A DNA stretch of 64,000 nucleotides from Taxillus chinensis (GCA_023512835.1 CM042091.1:6247079-6311078), one strand, 5' to 3'. Numbered from the stretch's first letter, positions 26,101 through 38,210 are shown. Numbers and translations: made by a program. The notes: generated by a model from the sequence alone, not told the origin.

Positions 26101-29100
26101 GAAGCAATTGGAAGGATCTCTTTTTTTATCCCATTTTTTCAGAGCCAAGATTCATGTTTTTGGCAATCAGGAGAGGATGAAATAGTTTGATGTCTTGAAC
26201 TGGAAATCAGTTTGCGTAATTGCAAATATGGTCAATAATTTCTCTATAAATTGTGTTATTGGCTTGGATGCAGGGAGCCAGTTACCAGAACTGTCTATTG
26301 CTGCTCTGGGGTATCAGAAAGTAGTGAGAGAAAACAGGGATCTACATAACATGGTTATAGATTTGAAGGGTCAGTTTACGTTTTAATACTTGGAAGTATA
26401 TCAAGGAAGGGTTTTGAAAGGTGATTTTTAGTTTTTGAAGGACGTGATTTTATTGTCTGATATTGCTAGCTAAATCCATTTTCAGGAAATATTAGAGTTT
26501 ACTGCAGAATTAGACCTGCATTTAAAACAGACACAAAAAATGTGATAGAGTTAGTTGGAGTGGATGGTTCTATAGTAATTTCTGACCCATCAAAACCGCA
26601 GAAAGATGGTAGAAAAATCTTTCAATTCAATAGAGTGTTTGGCCCATCTGCTACTCAAGGTAACATGTTACTATTTTTATGACCCCTCTATAAAACTTAA
26701 ATCTGGTTATAGTTTCCCCATAACTCTCGCCTTTTGAACATTTTTTCAGATGAGGTATATGCAGACACTCAACCATTAATCAGGTCCGTGATGGATGGTT
26801 ACAATGTGTGTATATTTGCTTATGGTCAAACTGGATCTGGAAAAACACATACGATGGTAAGAGTTCATTTTCCATAGTTTTCTTAATTTTTTTTAACTTC
26901 AAAATTTTTGATTTGATACGGCATAAAAAAATCATTTGTATAGTGGCACTGTTGAATTTTATATACTGTATCCATTTAGCTTTTAAGCCATGAAACAGCA
27001 AAATATCTCTCATAAGTTACTTTTTAACCAAGTTTTGGTGGCCTTCTTATGACACCTTCTCCGGTGACAGTCTGGTCCATCATGTGGATTGACAAAGGAT
27101 TCAGGAATCAATTATCTGGCCCTCAATGATCTCTTTCAGATATCTTATAGAAGGAAAGATCTCATAAGTTATGAGATTCATGTTCAGATGGTTGAAATCT
27201 ATAATGAACAAGTCCGAGATCTTCTAGCCGAAGATGCTACTACTACAAAATATCCTTTCCAATTAATTATACTACTATAATGTTCAGGATTATGATTTAA
27301 TATATTTGCGTTGCAGAGGCATCCGTCCAGAGCAAAAGACAAAAGTAATCTACACCCATATGTGTGTATGTCTGTAGCATTACACATTTTCCTTTTGTGT
27401 CTGATTCTTTTCTTTAACTGCCAACAAATTAGAAATTCGGAGTTGTACAACTGATAGTGGATTGAAACTCCCCAATGCTACAATGCGTTCCGTCAAGTGT
27501 CCCACTGACATTCTTAACTTGATGAAAATTGGTGAGACAAATCGGGTTGTCAGCTCTACTGCTATCAACAATCGAAGCAGTCGTTCACACTGGTAAGTCT
27601 TCTGATAGTGCTAGACTACGGTATGGAATACTTCTTGTCTCTCGATATCATGTTTATAAACGGTAGGATTCCTTACTAATTAATAACGAATCAGTACATG
27701 TCCATGGAAGATAAAATTTCCGAGTATTGATCAAAGTGGGTTCCTGCATTTGTCTCCAGTGTCTTGACAGTACATGTCCATGGAAAAGAAAATTCCGGGG
27801 GTATCACTCGCAGCTGTCTGCATTTGGTGGATCTTGCAGGAAGTGAGCGGGTAGACAAGTCGGAAGTTACGGGAGATAGGCTCAAGGAGGCACAATATAT
27901 CAATAAGTCACTTTCCTGCTTGGGAGATGTGATTACAGCACTAGCACTTAAGAGTTCTCACGTCCCTTACAGAAACAGCAAACTTACACTTCTTTTGCAG
28001 GATTCTCTAGGTTGGTATATTAAATCCTTCACCACCCCTAATCCCCTACACAATCACCACCATCATTTATTATCATGCTGAAATAGTTTTGTGGGACAGT
28101 TTGGCAGAACAAGTTTACTTGTAAGAGTTTGACCATATTTCATGGCGGCTCTATGTGACTTGCAATGTCATGAAAACTTGATTTGCTCTCCCCATTTCCA
28201 CTGATTTCATTAATTTCTTTTCATTCTGACTTGACTTGTAGTCTGGAATGATTTGTGAGATGTCAAGTCTAAGAATGTGAGGCATCACTGACAAAATTTA
28301 TTTTGGAACTCTTTAATTGTAGGAGGACATGCAAAAACATTGATGTTCGCTCATGTGAGCCCAGAAGGAGATTCATTTTCAGAGACATTTAGTACTTTGA
28401 ACTTTGCTCAGAGGGTTTCATCTGTTGAACTAGGTTCTGCACGTGTGATGAACAGACAGACTAGCGAAGTTTTAGAACTTAAAGCACAGGTAATTTCATC
28501 TATTGTCAGGCTTGACGTGACTATCTGTTCTCAATAGTATGACTGAGGAAAACTTTCGGGGGAGATATTGTTGTTCTAATCTGTTGCCTCAATATTCCTA
28601 TAACCAGACTTTTCATGTCCTTGCATTTGATGGCATTGTTTCAAATCTAATTAAATAGAATAAAATAAGATAAAAGGGCTTAAAATGTGTGTTTTAGTTC
28701 ACTTGACAAATATGTACACTGTATGTGCAGCTGCCCCTCAAATTTTGGGTGGTATAAATAATTTTGGGCATCAAAAGTGTTTTCTTTGTAGTTTCTCCAA
28801 CACCTTCCCAGTGTAGTAAAAAAATGGTTTGGGGGTGCCTTTACAACTCTGCAGTTAATTTATAATACCCCAAGTAATGTTGATTTTACTTGTAGATGTT
28901 TTTTTTTTTATATTTTTTACATACTGAAAGTGTTTTAAATTTGGTGCAGATTGAGAATCTCAAGAAGGCGTTGGCTAACAAGGAAGCTCGGTGTGACCAA
29001 TCATATAAGCCCCAGGAGAGATGTGAGAGGCCTCAACCAATGGCACTAACTCCCTCGCGCCCAAGAAGGGCGAGCATCGAAAATTCTGGAAGCATGCTGC

Positions 29101-30300
29101 AGACTGAAAGATCAGTCAATTTTGAAGATAAAAAAGGGGGATCGAAACCCATTCCTTCTCGTGCGCGTAGATTTAGTACTGAAGGCCTGAAATATGCCAA
29201 GAAAGAAAATTTTCAAGTCATGGAAACCTCTCTCCCAATTGAAGCAGTTGTGTCTGAAAAATGTGATCAGCTTCAAAATGGTCTAGAAGTCAATTTTGAA
29301 GATAAAAGGGGGGGATCCCAATCCATTCCAGCTCGTGCACGTAGATTAAGTATTGAAAGTAAGAAATATGGCAAGAAAGGAAAACCTCAATTCACAGAAA
29401 CCTCTCTCCCACCAGTTGAAGCAGTTAAATCAGAACAATGTGATCAGTTTCAACATGTTCAAGCGGTCTCCAAGTCATATGGGCATTTTAACAATGACAA
29501 TTCCACGATGGATATACACTGTTCTAAGACTTCTTCCTACAATAAGACTTCTTCCAACAATAACCAAGTTGTCGAAACAGAGAGTGAAATGATTATCAAA
29601 ACTCCTGAGAGGCTACCCGCTGAAAGTGGGAGAAAGATTCACATGCAGGAGAATATTATGTATTCAAGCAATTCTTTTACAGCAAACCTGAATGCTGATA
29701 CAAATGGGAAAAAATCTCAAATTAGAAAATCCCTTCGGAACATTGGTAAATTGATTAATGGCACTGAAAAGAGGTAGGAATTCTCACTATTTCACGCGCA
29801 ATGCAACTGACATTATTTGTGTGATTTACTGTTTGCAATTATTACATTTATTAGTTGTTTGCTTGGTCCTATTTTCTTATGCCTGTCATGCAGATTCACT
29901 ACATTTTTGCATGCAATGCCTGTTTGGTGCTATCTTTTTATGCCTGTTATGCAAATGCACAGGAAACAACGAGTTTTGGTGGAAGCACCAACGCAGATGA
30001 TTGGTAATGGTGGGGCAAGCATTAACCATGGCACTCCTCATGTGTCAAATAACTCAAGGGCACTTAGGCGGCAGTCTTTAACTGGTAGATCTTCTCTTGG
30101 AGGGAGTTCAACTGATTCATGTAAGAAATACTAACATAAATTTGAACTATGCTACCTCCTGTTGTTGGCACTGCTTTCATTCAGCATAGACGCCTGTGTA
30201 AGATAGTTATTTGATTCGTGTTGTAGGTCCTAACCAGCCCAGCATTACCAAGACACCACCTCCAGTCACAGCAACCAAGATGTCCAAGCGCTGGCTTTAA
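23109..30300 (+). CDS. Kinesin-14 with calponin-homology domain (KIN14)
   Basis: Minus-end-directed microtubule motor of the plant CH-domain kinesin-14 group, which can link actin and microtubules. Exons: 23109-23160, 23295-23452, 23584-23730, 23841-24078, 24730-24821, 24933-25004, 25268-25369, 25555-25629, 25810-25891, 26274-26369, 26486-26659, 26750-26856, 27071-27249, 27428-27592, 27760-28010, 28323-28489, 28950-29773, 29963-30120, 30227-30300. They sum to 3213 nt, 1070 aa. The CH domain is at about 18-120 ([27 protein letters not shown]). A Cys-rich linker leads to a central motor at about 372-705, with P-loop GQTGSGKT (455-462), switch I NNRSSRSH, switch II DLAGSE and YRNSKLT. The basic C-terminal tail carries a 58-residue tandem repeat and ends KMSKRWL. 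The start [17 protein letters not shown] fits the family. One intron (27250-27427) is not GT-AG. Confidence 0.9.
24061..24240 (+). repeat. 91-bp tandem duplication covering the exon 4 donor of the kinesin
   Basis: The end of exon 4 plus the start of intron 4 (from 24061, AAGTTCAGAAACTTGAAG then GTTTTATTGATG) recurs from 24152 with about 85% identity (AAGTTCCAAAACTTTAAG then ATTTTATTGAA). In the second copy the donor GT has become AT. Both copies carry TTAGAAGAAAGTCGTGG. The upstream donor is the working one in the model. Confidence 0.8.
27250..27427 (+). other. Probable U12-type (minor spliceosome) AT-AA intron in the kinesin
   Basis: Motor sequence before the gap ends [13 protein letters not shown] and resumes [11 protein letters not shown]. 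No GT donor occurs after this coding sequence before an in-frame stop at 27278. The intron start reads ATATCCTTT, the U12 5' splice-site consensus. TTCTTTAAC at 27410-27418 matches the U12 branch-point consensus TTCCTTAAC at 8 of 9 bases, with the branch A at 27417. Frame requires the exon to restart at 27428, 10 nt after the branch A, giving an intron ending in AA; because AAA flanks both ends, the exact cut can slide by a few bases. Confidence 0.68.
29115..29462 (+). repeat. In-frame 174-bp tandem repeat in the kinesin tail
   Basis: Within exon 17 the tail is duplicated with a period of 174 nt (58 aa): [20 protein letters not shown] is repeated as [20 protein letters not shown], and [10 protein letters not shown] is repeated as [11 protein letters not shown]. 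Each unit carries an RARR(F/L)S basic/serine motif. Nucleotide divergence between units is substantial, so the duplication is not recent. Confidence 0.88.
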
Positions 30301-31856
30301 TTCACAATTAAGGTGATGGTGCTATCATTTAAAGCATGCTGACATTTGAAGAGGATTTGTCAAATGGCTGAAGAGACTCTTCTCCGTTATCAACATTTGA
30401 AGAAGATTTGTCAAATGCCTGGAGAGACTACATTCCTCTTCTACATTAACAACATATTGTATAGGGGGAATAATAATGGAATGGGATGGTTTTTTTTTAA
30501 AACGTAGCCGCCTCATTCCTTAACTTGAGGTTTTGTTTCACCGAATAGAATAAGAATGTAATAGAACTTATATTTCATAGTAATAGCGAAAAAAAATCTA
30601 AAGGTTTGTTTACTTGGCAACATGGAATAAAATGAGATTGACAATCATAAGTTCTGTTATTTCATTTATTTAACAACTAATTAGTGTGTAATAATAAATA
30701 TTGAAAGAAAATGACAATATATTTTATAGGGTTGGTACCAATTTTGATTTTTGAATTTTTTTAAAGTTTACATTGAATTATAATTTAAAAATAATTTCTT
30801 AGTAGAAGAAATTGTTTTTTAAAATGATATGCAAAAACTCGCATATGAAATAGAGTTCTAATCATTACTATGTAATAAGATATTCAATGAGAAATAACTT
30901 TCAAGCAATTTATTATATATTTGATAATTTTATTCTTTACACATCTCAATTCAAAACTTATTTTAATAGTATGAATGGTAATATTTATGAGAAAACATTA
31001 AAAATATTTTAATTGATTTTATTTTGGTTTGAAACTTTAAATCTTATTTTAAATGTCAATTGTTTTTCTTAATTTTATTTTAAATCTTATTGGGAACTCT
31101 ATAATAATCGCAATGTCTAATTTTGTCAAACTCAATTTTGCATAACCAATTGCTTTTTTTTTTTTTTGCGTATTAAATCAGTAAAGAAAATTTTCATTTG
31201 AATTAACAACTGCATATTGATGTGTCATAATTTCATTCGCGCATGTTTGATATGTAAAAAAGTTAAAATATGAAAGTACCATTCACATGCTAGCACGTTG
31301 ACAACTAGATAATTAAATTCTGGCTCCAAATTGAAACTTGTGCCAGATTTAGAACTGGCAGCATAGTTTCACATCTGAATTCATTGTCTAAATGGCGTAC
31401 ACATTTGAAATTTAAAGAAAAATAATAATAACCAGAGTAAAACTAATTTGAGGGAATGGAACAGAACTGATAACCCAATTATTGATCTTTAGTGGCTTAT
31501 TAGATCTATTTCATGAAAACATTGACAACTTTCCATGGCAGTATCACTATCACATTTTATGGAACTAGATGTTGATGACTATCAGTAATCATATTTCTTT
31601 ACATTATATCTTGTAATATTGCAACGAATTTACAGAAAAAAACAAATGAAATTTTTTTCAAGATATCCCAAATCTCAAAAAAAGAAGAAAAAGAAGAAGA
31701 GTGAGAGAGAGAATCATCTTCCTTTGTCGTCCATATAATGTTTCCTGCCTACAAGAATTTATAGATGACCCGTACCTGGCAATGAAAAATGTTCCTAGTT
31801 TTCTTTTGCCACTTTATCAACACTGTTGACGAACTGGAATGAGCATCAGTCACAGT
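30301..31856. other. Convergent 3' region between kinesin and GT61 genes
   Basis: The kinesin 3' UTR holds a 51-bp direct duplication (30342 and 30393, starting ACATTTGAAGA). 30540-31600 is AT-rich without coding signal. A purine-rich stretch (AAGAAGAAAAAGAAGAAGAG, about 31680) lies just beyond the GT61 stop on the complement, probably in its 3' UTR. Confidence 0.55.
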
Positions 31857-33589
31857 TCAGTTGTTTCCATGAAGGCCGTGGCTAAGATGAAAATGTGAAC
31901 TCTTTCCAGAGATGGAATGTCCGTAAGCATCCACTAACCTCTTCTTAAATCTTCTGAGATCTAATCTCACACTTTGGTCATCAAGATAAATCTTTTTAGT
32001 GAATTCCCAACCCTTTTTGGCCACACTTCGTGGATCTCTCAGAATAGGATCATTCTTATCATACTTATCAAACAAAGAGCTCTCCCTTGGAAGGATATTG
32101 TAGCTAATATACTTCAACCCATATTTCACTGCAGGCTCCCCGTAATAAGTCTCAGCAGCCCATTCAGTTCCGAGGGGGACTACTTGGATAAACACAGAAC
32201 CAGGCTTCAGAAAGAGGAAATGGGTCATCGCTGCACCATGGACTCCAATCATGGCATCACTTGAATTAAGATCCCTATAGATCTTTGCTAATTCTGTAGT
32301 CCGGTCCGGCCTCAAAACCTTAACTTGAAACCCAATTTCTTCTGCCAATTTCACTATCGAATCCTCATTTGCAATCCCTCTAGACCCATTCCTAGATATT
32401 ATAGCCAGCGTCGGCTTCATGAGGATTTTTTCTTGCACTGTGTCAGCCTTAGTCTGTAGTGAGCTGTTTGATGTCGGAGATAAAGCCACTTTTGCCAGCA
32501 GTGCTTCTCGCTCCTCGTCTTGAATCAAACCGTTAATCCGTGGCAAATAGGCCCTGTCTATAAGGTCTCTAAAATCTCTAATGCTCTTGCTCCTCTCCAT
32601 CAATGAAGGATCCACAGAGAGTTCATTGTGAATCATTAAACCAACAATGGCACCTGGGAAGCAATGTGTCCTATCGTCACCGTAAAAATCAACGGGAGGG
32701 TAATCTGACAGTTGGGAAATGATGTTGCCATACTTAGAAACCCACCAATTGTGATAATCAAGTATCACAAACACAACCTTCTTGTTCAAATGCTGCGAAG
32801 TGATGTAAAGAGGGATGATCCCATCATTGAACTCGTGGTAGACATTACCCGTGTAGCCTCCAGTCGAGAAGAACAAAGCCTGGGCATCGTGCCAGACATC
32901 GCACCTGTGGCTGTGATTGCTAGAATTCTTCCTCTTTTCCTTCACCAAAAGGAGGTCCAGTTCATCAATTGTGCTCATGACACTAGTTTCCCATTTTCGG
33001 GGGTAAGGTTTGATCTTCTCATGCCGCATTTCTTCTGCTCCCGCTCCTTTATTGATGTGCGTCATCCTCTTCACATAATCGAGAAAACCATTTTTGTATT
33101 TTGAGGCGAAGAGGAAGATTGAAGAGGAAGCCGAGTGTGTCCTCACATCCCCTTTCATGAAACATATGTCCGAACGCATGCTGCTTCTATCACAACAAAA
33201 GCTCCCTACATCGACCACAAATTTAAATGCATAAACAACCCAAATAAACAGCGAAACCATTGGTTTCTTTTAAAGAAACACCTATTCCAGGATCCCCTGT
33301 TGCTGATAAAAATTTCCAAGGCATAAGTAAACAAAAAGAAGGGAAATTCCCGGTTGCTTTACGGTGACAGCAATCTCTCTTTGATTTTTTTATTTTTTTT
33401 GGGTGGTGGCTTGTGGAGGAATAGGATAAACCAACTAATATTAAGTAAAACATAAGGAGGAGGAAGCAGAGAGCTGACCTGAAGAGATTAAAGAACAAGA
33501 GGAAGCACTAGCGTTTGGGTACAAGTTAGCAAACACTCCGCCATGTTCAACATTCAATGTATCTGCAGATACCCAAATCAGAAATACAG

Positions 33590-33631
<42 letters not shown>

Positions 33632-33827
33632 GTGCGAGAGAGATAGAGATTAACTTACATACGAGGTAGAGGAAGATGAAGGCACTGCAGATGAGGGAGA
33701 GGAAGAGGAGACAGAGTTGAGGCTTGCTTCTTTTGTAATAAAAAGGGAATTTTCCACACTCCAAATCCACTTCTTCTGGCTTCCTCGACTGGTGGAGACG
33801 GTGGAACCGCTGATGATGATGCGCCAT
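31857..33827 (-). CDS. GT61-family Golgi glycosyltransferase
   Basis: Exons 33827-33659, 33562-33479 and 33205-31857 sum to 1602 nt, 533 aa. Topology is type II: a basic cytosolic N-terminus (MAHHHQRFHRLHQSRK) and a membrane anchor at about 37-56 (QLCLLFLSLICSAFIFLYLV), then a stem and a lumenal catalytic domain. Family features are CDRSSMRSDICFMKGDVRTH at the domain start, NVYHEFNDGIIPLY, ISRNGSRGIANE and IGVHGAAMTHFLFLKPGSVF. Known plant GT61 enzymes transfer arabinose, xylose or GlcNAc in xylan or N-glycan synthesis; related database entries are often named POMGNT2-like or xylosyltransferase. The donor and acceptor cannot be decided from sequence. Exon 1 uses the only Met in frame before the anchor. 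The gene is convergent with the kinesin. Confidence 0.88.
33593..33629. repeat. (AG)n microsatellite in GT61 intron 1
   Basis: A run of AG dinucleotides; on the gene strand it is (CT)n inside intron 1 of the GT61 gene, 31 bp upstream of the exon 2 acceptor. Confidence 0.95.
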
Positions 33828-34129
33828 TGTTCTTCTGGTTGATGTTAATATTGTGTCTTTGCCTCTAGCCCTGTTCTTGCTTTGCCTTGCCTGGTCTTGC
33901 CTTGCCGAGAGAGAGAGAGAGAGAGATAAAAAGAAGCAGAGGGATGGGTTATCGACTTTGTTGGTGGGTTTTATCTTTATTCATTTTTTTTAACGTTGTT
34001 GAGACTTGAGACATGCTGGTGGCCGGTGGGTGTTTCTCGGCTGGCTCTGCTTGTTTTGTTGAATTGAATCAGTGGAAAGCATCGACAAGGGAAGCAAAGA
34101 AACGAGAAAGCGAGAGCTGGCAAGGACTC

Positions 34130-34164
<35 letters not shown>

Positions 34165-34165
34165 T
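33828..34165 (-). promoter_or_regulatory. GT61 upstream region with two (GA)n tracts
   Basis: The 5' flank of the GT61 gene carries (GA)n at 33907-33926 and 34131-34162, that is (CT)n on the gene strand, common in plant 5' UTRs and core promoters. A promoter role is inferred from position. Confidence 0.45.
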
Positions 34166-35394
34166 TCCGTGTTTGTGATGGATTTGGCGTGTGTGAAGAA
34201 GACTATTTTGGTTTCATGCGTACGCTGTCCGTGTGGATTGGTTTCAATGTCGTCTCGTCAATGTGAGTGGAGTTTCAATAATGAGGCCTGGATAATCTAT
34301 TCCATTCCTATTTCCGAGGTAAGTGCCGATTTACCGACCTGCCCTTGCTTTCTCTTTTACTTTCTCTTTTGTATTATATATAAAAAAAGTTATATATTAT
34401 ATTATATTTAATATATATTATTTTACTACTCTAAACAAAAAAAAGTTATATTTAAAATCTACACCTCCAAATGTAATCAACAAAATCAATATTACGTGTG
34501 ATCAACTCCAAATATATTGTACGTTTAAAATAAATTTTTAAACACAAAAAATTTTAAAATATTATTTTATATATAATATTACTTTTATCGAGTAGATTAG
34601 ATTTTAGATATTTTTTATTTTTTATTTTTTATTTTTTATTTATAGTAATAGAATAATAATTATTTTAATAACTGTATTATTTATATATTATTAAGTATAA
34701 AAGAGAAAATAAAAAAGTAAAATAATTTTAGAATAAACAAAAATTACATATTAGATTGAAATCTATGAAGCATAGGCAATATACAAATTTCAATAACGGC
34801 GCGACCCAGCGTTGCCCATGGATGTCACTTTCCTCTTAAAGAAGCAAAAATAATTTAAAAAAAAAGTTCAACTTTAAGTGTAATTTTCACTATTGTATAT
34901 GAAAAAGGACACTTTAATTTTCACTTTAACTTTAAAAAAAGTTCAACTTTAAGTGTAATTTTTATGGTTCATCTGTTACGTGTTTTTGTTTTTTTGGTTT
35001 TGATTTCATGAATTTTTTAATTCATTGAAGTTATAATTAGTTGACCCTTAATCTGAATTTAAGATTAAAAAAATATTTGGTACATGTCTTTATTTCATAA
35101 CTAACAGTATAACTTTTTTTAAAAAAATATATTTGATCCATGCAAATCAAGCCACGAAAAATTACAAATTCAATTGCAGCCCTAGCTGACCAACGGTGAC
35201 GAGACAACGTGCGTGGTTTGGCGAAGATGACGACGTGGGTACGTGGTTCGGCGAAGATCAGAAAAGTAAGAGGGGAAAATAATTAATAAAATAAAAAAAA
35301 TGAATATTTGACGAAGAAAAAGTCTAAATGCTAACGGTTTGATTGAGAAATTATCATATTAATAAAATTATTTAAAATTTAATCGTATAGCATA
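34166..35394. other. AT-rich spacer
   Basis: No gene recognised. There is a direct repeat of AAAAAAGTTCAACTTTAAGTG (first 20 bases AAAAAAGTTCAACTTTAAGT) with copies near 34862 and 34937, and a short GC-richer patch at about 35180-35270. Confidence 0.5.
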
Positions 35395-35880
35395 CCACAT
35401 CTAAGATAGAGATAAAAAGAGTGAAAGAGGAGACACAAATGGTATATTTAGACAATAATAAAAAAAACATGTTATAAAATCTGAACTTTGCGAAAGAGTG
35501 CATTTTTTAAAAATTCGAGAGCGAAAAACCTCATGTGGGTGTTTGAGATCCCGTGCATCTTATTAATACTTACAAATTAAAAAGATGAGCCTAAATCGGA
35601 TAACTGTGCGCAAAATTATGATCATTTGAAGTTTTTATCGAAAATTACAATTAGAACCCAAAAACACATAAATCTGAGCGTGAGAGAGATGATTGATGCC
35701 TGATCGAGGCCTGCTTGAGGTTTGCTCAATGTTCGAAACCTTGCTTAAGCCTCAACCTCGAGCACGCCTCGATCAGATGCTCGAGTAGGAGCTCGAGCAA
35801 TAATCCAAGAATACGCTGAATCATGAAAAAAATACTGTTATGACTTATTCTACATCAGTCAAGACAAATAGAGACAAATA
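35395..35880. repeat. Dispersed CTCGAG-rich repeat, copy A
   Basis: Homologous to 61977-62580. Shared landmarks in order: CACATCTAAGATAGAGATAA, GAGAGCGAAAAACCTCAT, ATACTTACAA, GTTTTTATCGAAAATTAC, GATTGATGCCTG, a CTCGAG-rich core with CTTGAGG and GCTCGAGCA phrases, then an end in ACTGTTATGACTTATT. No coding capacity. It may be a non-autonomous transposon or satellite-like family; the type is unknown. Confidence 0.75.
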
Positions 35881-36039
35881 GATACCGTAACATTAATTAT
35901 ACATAGCAATGCTTTTTGATGAAATATACACACTCTTATAACATTAAAATAATAATTTTACGCTTCAACAGTTTTTTATATAACGCTTGAAATGTAAATA
36001 TTATTACAATAAGTTTATATGTATTATTTTATTATTTAT

Positions 36040-36400
36040 TAATTTCCCTCTCCTCTCGCTCTTATGTTAGGGACCGAGCGTTGGGCTGGTTGCATGAGCG
36101 GCAGCGTTAGCGTCCGTCGAAGAGGGTACGGAGGGGGCGTGAAGCCACCGTGCTGGCGTGTGACGGTCGAAGAGGGTACGGAGGGGGCGGAGGAGGAGCC
36201 GCTGCAATACCTCGCTGGAAATGGAAATTACAGGCGTGCATGGGACAGAGGAGGATGGGGGAGAGGGGAGCCGAGCGCTGCAATGCCTGGCCGGAAATTA
36301 CAGGCGTGGGACCAGGTGTGTGCGATGGCAGTTACCAGTAAGAGGAAGAGGATAAAAAAGTAGGGTTTGTGATGGCTAGAGGGAGCGAGTTGGGGAAAAA
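36040..36400. repeat. GC-rich island with short direct repeats
   Basis: Sharply GC-rich DNA in AT-rich surroundings. The phrase GTCGAAGAGGGTACGGAGGG occurs at about 36116 and 36168, and GAAATTACAGGCGTG is repeated at about 36225 and 36294. The flanks (TTATTTTATTATTTATTAAT on the left, AATATTTTGATAACAATAAA on the right) resemble those of the GC-rich insertion in the TFIIB intron, suggesting the same element family. Open frames here are composition artefacts. Confidence 0.5.
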
Positions 36401-36599
36401 AAATATTTTGATAACAATAAAAGTAATTTAAAAATTATTATTGGAGCTCAAATTTAAAAATTATTTTCTAAATAATTCTTTACATATAACAATAATAAAA
36501 GTGTTGAAGATAGAAAAATTGTGTAGAAATGACTCTTGGAGATAGAAAAAAATAGTTTAGAAAAAAATGACTATTAAAAAAAAAACTAGAAGTAGAGTA

Positions 36600-37190
36600 A
36601 TAGGTGGGAGGTTGTCTCACTGCCGTAACACCCTCCAATATACCAAACCCTAAAGCTGCCGACATCCCTTCTTCCCTCGACTGTCGATCGTAACACCATT
36701 CATTCCACACGGCCTTCCCTTCCACCGTGACAGCTCGCCAGCGTAGACCAATGTCACTGCTGCACCAACCAGCCGGCTCTGACTGCTCCTCCGCGATGCA
36801 GTCCCACCCCCGTCACACAGCAAACCCTTCACCGCTGCCCCCGCGCTCTTCATCCCGTCACCCACATGCAGCTAGCTACCGCGCACGCACCAGCCCTCCA
36901 ACCGCGTCAAGAACGTGCCCGCCCCCCAAACAGCGAAGTAACATAAGACCGCCCCGACGTCGACGACGACGCCCATCACGCACAGAGCCGCCGCTCGTCG
37001 CCCGCCCACGCTGCCGCGCGTTGACCACGACGCTTCCCCCGCCGCCACACACGTCGACTGGTCGGGCCTTCCTTGCCATCTCCATTAGACTGAGTTATTG
37101 CCGCCGCTTCATCTCCTAGCTCCGCTGCCTGCCGACCCTGCCCCTGTTAGCTGCCACCGTCGAGATCCATGCCTACCTCCACAGGTAAGC
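36600..37190. other. GC-rich island, no supported gene
   Basis: C-rich on the + strand with an Arg/Pro-rich open frame of 130 codons that matches no family I recognise and has mirror frames on the other strand. It ends at a CACAG-GTAAGC-like junction near 37183. It could be part of the same GC-rich element class or a captured gene fragment; neither is supported. Confidence 0.4.
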
Positions 37191-37785
37191 GATAACGTGT
37201 GTATATACTGTTTTCAATTCCGTTTTTTTATTTAGAAATTTTATTTGCAGATGCCGTTAATGACACGTACGTAGTCGACTGAAGACACGTTAGTATAATA
37301 ATCTAGGGATATTATATTTTGAATCTAAGTAATTGAAATTCTCTTGTTTGAGTTTAATTTGATTTTTTTTTTTTAACTTTTTTGGAAGAATAAGACTTTG
37401 AAAAAAAACTTTAAGTACTTTGGTTCATGATATTAGTTTCGAACCGGAGTGAGCTCTAGCATTTTAAATTAATTGAATTGGTTATTGAAATAACATATCA
37501 TGTCTTGAGTTTATTGAGCTGGCTACTAAGCTAGCGTGTCCCTCTCCATGTCAGCTGACTGTAAGTCATTGCCACACTTAAAAAATAAGGGCTCATTTGG
37601 TATGAAAAAGAAAAGAAAAAGTAATTTTATTGTGAATGACTGATTATCATGTGAATCAGATATATTTATACGGGGTAATTTTGATTATCTCACCTAACAG
37701 GTTTACAAATATTATCCTATGAATCAAGTTGACAATCTTGCCCTCCATCATCGCTCGTGTGATACCTAGTTTGATGCAGGATGTG
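37191..37785. other. AT-rich spacer
   Basis: No gene or clear repeat seen. Confidence 0.4.
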
Positions 37786-38210
37786 AGGTTGGGGTGATGA
37801 TGTCGTAGGGGTGGGGTTGGGCTCGCGGCACTGACGTGGGGAGGGGGCCGGCGGCATTAGGGGTGGGGCTGGTGTTGGTGGGAGGGCGGGCGGTCATCAA
37901 AAGTGGGGGAACGCAAACACAGGGTGGGTTGGGCTGCATGTGGGCGGATGGGCAGGTGGGGTTGGGCAAGCAAGGGGGTACGAAGATGCATGGGGTTGGG
38001 CGGTGGCATGGGGGTGGGGCTGGCGTCGGGGATGGGCAGGCGATCGAGCATAGGTGGGGGGACGCAAATGCAGGGTGGGTTGGGCGGCGTGAGGGCGGAT
38101 GGGTAGGCAGGGGTCGGGCAAGTAAGGAGGGACAAAAATGCAAGGGGGTGGGCGGGCGGAGGTGGGGGGGAGGGGCGGCTGCAGTCATGCAGAGGTGGGG
38201 GAGAGAGGGC
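37786..38210. repeat. G-rich minisatellite, about 151-bp period, about 2.7 units
   Basis: The + strand is dominated by GGGTGGGG/GGGTTGGGC phrases. GGGGTGGGGCTGG recurs at about 37858 and 38009, and GACGCAAATGCAGGGTGGGT at 38061 matches AACGCAAACACAGGGTGGGT at 37910, both with a 151-bp period. Many G-runs of 3 or more give strong G-quadruplex potential. The Pro/His-rich open frames on the minus strand are by-products. Confidence 0.85.

Noticed and set aside
27297..27345. A possible micro-exon inside the kinesin AT-AA intron (acceptor GTTGCAG at 27318)
   Set aside because: It would add residues between DATTTK and LEIRS that the family lacks, and its donor does not pair with a GT donor upstream.
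36727..37119. 130-codon Arg/Pro-rich open frame
   Set aside because: GC-rich low-complexity translation with mirror frames on the other strand and no known domain.
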